Assembly: GCA_910578305.1 (NCBI GenBank)
Contig: CAJTQH010000052.1
Span: 1 to 16,257 of the forward strand
Origin: an uncultured Muribaculaceae bacterium
GTDB taxonomy: Bacteria; Bacteroidota; Bacteroidia; Bacteroidales; Muribaculaceae
Length of the DNA stretch: 16,257 nucleotides
Reading direction: 5' to 3'
The translations under genes and the position numbers were made by a program. Every line of letters starts with the position of its first letter. Position 1 is the stretch's first letter. The notes below the pieces were generated by a model. That model worked only from the letters and a program-made list of their open reading frames with translations. It searched no databases and had not been told where the DNA came from. Below are positions 15,265-16,257 of the stretch, piece by piece.

Positions 15265-15307
15265 CTGATACTGCGCAATTTTTTTTTTACATTTTTTTGA
15301 AAAAATA

Positions 15308-15338
15308 TTTGGAGATAAAAAAATAGTACGTACTTTTG
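15308..15338 (+). promoter_or_regulatory. Strong consensus promoter (TTTG-N19-TACTTTTG) for the TraB/GumN gene
   Basis: TTTG (15308-15311) and TACTTTTG (15331-15338) match both parts of the Bacteroidota promoter with the preferred 19-bp spacing. Just upstream, T and A runs (15282-15306) could bend the DNA or act as an upstream element. The leader to the ATG at 15428 would be about 85 nt. Confidence 0.8.
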
Positions 15339-15427
15339 CAGTGTTATACACAACTACAACACTAACACCAGGCAACACCAATAATAAATTAAGACATATT
15401 TATTTTTACACATCAGTACTTAACGCC

Positions 15428-16257
15428 ATGTTTAAATCTCTTACACTACACCTCAGACGCACAACAGCAGTATCGGTAATCGCCATCGCAGCATCGGCTC
15501 TCACCGCCAACGCACAGCTTTTATGGAGAATATCGGGCAACGGCCTTGAAAAGCCGTCGTATATATTCGGTACACACCACTGCGCTCCCGCATCGACCGC
15601 CGATTCCACAACCGGATTTGCCGAAGCCCTGCAGAGCGTAGAGCAAGTGTATGGCGAGATCGAAATGGCCAAGATGGCATCGCCCGACATTCAGCAATAC
15701 ATGGCATCTGTAATCATGGCTCCGGCCGACTCCACTCTTGATAAAGTCCTTACACCCGAACAGATAGCCCAAGTAAACGAATATCTCGGTAAAATAACCG
15801 GAGGTATGCCACTGACCACAGCATCATTCAACTCCATGCGCCCCGCAATGCTCTCCAACACCATATCCATGTTGCTCATGAAGCAGATACTGCCCGACTT
15901 CAACCCCTTGCAGACACTCGACGGAAGCATTCAGCAAAAGGCACTTGCCATGGGCAAGACTGTAGGAGGTCTGGAAACTCCCGAATTTCAGATCAACATA
16001 CTCTTCGGATCGCCAATATCACAGCAGGCCGAAGCTCTCATACGCAACATTGAAAGCACCGACGACCCCTTTGAAAGTGCGCGACGCATGACCGCAGCCT
16101 ACCTCTCCGGCGACCTGGAGACTCTCTACGGCATAATCATCGACCCGGACAAAGGGATGACCGGACAAGAAGCCGATACACTCATATACAACCGCAATGA
16201 AGCATGGATCGAATTCCTCATGGGCATGCTGCCTACCCCCACAATGATGATAGTGGT
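15428..16257 (+). CDS. TraB/GumN family protein, secreted (partial, runs off the window)
   Basis: The frame is open from ATG 15428 to the window end (276 codons plus two bases), so the C-terminus is missing. A type I signal peptide ends near ANA-Q30 after a basic, hydrophobic start. The family marks are present: LLWRISGNGLEKPSYIFGTHH with the GTHH motif at about residues 49-52, GGLETPEFQ for the GLET.EQ-type motif, and RNEAWIEFLM near the visible end for the RN..W motif. The closing HL..G motif of the family lies beyond the window. TraB/GumN proteins are related to Tiki metalloproteases and may be peptidases, but their bacterial role is mostly unsettled. Export to the periplasm or outside is predicted. 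It has its own strong promoter and is insulated by the preceding terminator. Confidence 0.9.
   Translation, partial: MFKSLTLHLRRTTAVSVIAIAASALTANAQLLWRISGNGLEKPSYIFGTHHCAPASTADSTTGFAEALQSVEQVYGEIEMAKMASPDIQQYMASVIMAPADSTLDKVLTPEQIAQVNEYLGKITGGMPLTTASFNSMRPAMLSNTISMLLMKQILPDFNPLQTLDGSIQQKALAMGKTVGGLETPEFQINILFGSPISQQAEALIRNIESTDDPFESARRMTAAYLSGDLETLYGIIIDPDKGMTGQEADTLIYNRNEAWIEFLMGMLPTPTMMIV

Noticed and set aside
1..16257. Mobile elements, CRISPR arrays, tRNA or rRNA genes
   Set aside because: No transposase or integrase, no regularly spaced repeats, and no cloverleaf or rRNA-like stretch were recognised by eye on either strand. A tRNAscan or Rfam run could still reveal small RNAs.

Overview
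The window comes from a gut-type Bacteroidales genome, most likely in or near the Muribaculaceae (inference). The support is: nine matches to the Bacteroidota -7 promoter element TAnnTTTG placed upstream of genes, near absence of Shine-Dalgarno sites, two lipoproteins whose lipobox Cys is followed at once by acidic residues (the Bacteroidota surface-export pattern), a BACON domain, and a DUF4301 gene. No phage, insertion sequence, CRISPR array, tRNA or rRNA was found. Apart from the surface-protein pair it reads as ordinary chromosome.

Layout. 3-371: 3' end of a coiled-coil protein, cut by the window edge. 377-1453 (-): a GNAT acetyltransferase of the Eis/SCP2 type. 1454-1692: divergent control region with an operator-like repeat cluster and promoters on both strands. 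1693-5688 (+): a two-gene unit, a fibronectin-III-like surface lipoprotein followed by a BACON-PDZ-S41 serine protease lipoprotein. 5689-5826: two terminators facing each other. 5827-7350 (-): DUF4301 protein, which I read as a divergent UDP-sugar-pyrophosphorylase-like enzyme. 7351-7744: a 394-bp divergent control region with a leftward terminator-like hairpin that has no gene in front of it. 7745-11590 (+): tsaC (t6A tRNA modification), a polyprenyl-phosphate sugar phosphotransferase overlapping it by ATGA, and a CLC chloride protein with two CBS domains. 11591-11825: a perfect 11-bp-arm palindrome and a strong promoter. 11826-13163 (+): NADP-type glutamate dehydrogenase and its terminator. 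13377-13595 (+): a 72-residue orphan protein with its own promoter. 13592-13864 (-): a small TPR protein. 13947-15203 (+): a secreted MINPP-type histidine phosphatase (probable phytase). 15428-16257 (+): a secreted TraB/GumN-type protein running off the window end.

How the parts fit. The lipoprotein/protease pair and the phosphatase are exported products that would act on luminal or surface substrates. The sugar transferase would start a surface glycan, and DUF4301 could supply or handle sugar nucleotides if the motif reading holds. Glutamate dehydrogenase assimilates ammonia. Several translation starts were moved downstream of the longest possible ORF because the promoter lies inside the longer version (tsaC, TPR protein, phosphatase). 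Nothing here is a clear new defence or mobile system. The points most worth checking are the DUF4301 fold assignment, the face-to-face promoters at 13872-13920, the repeat cluster at 1542-1582, the orphan hairpin at 7543-7582 and the 72-residue orphan.
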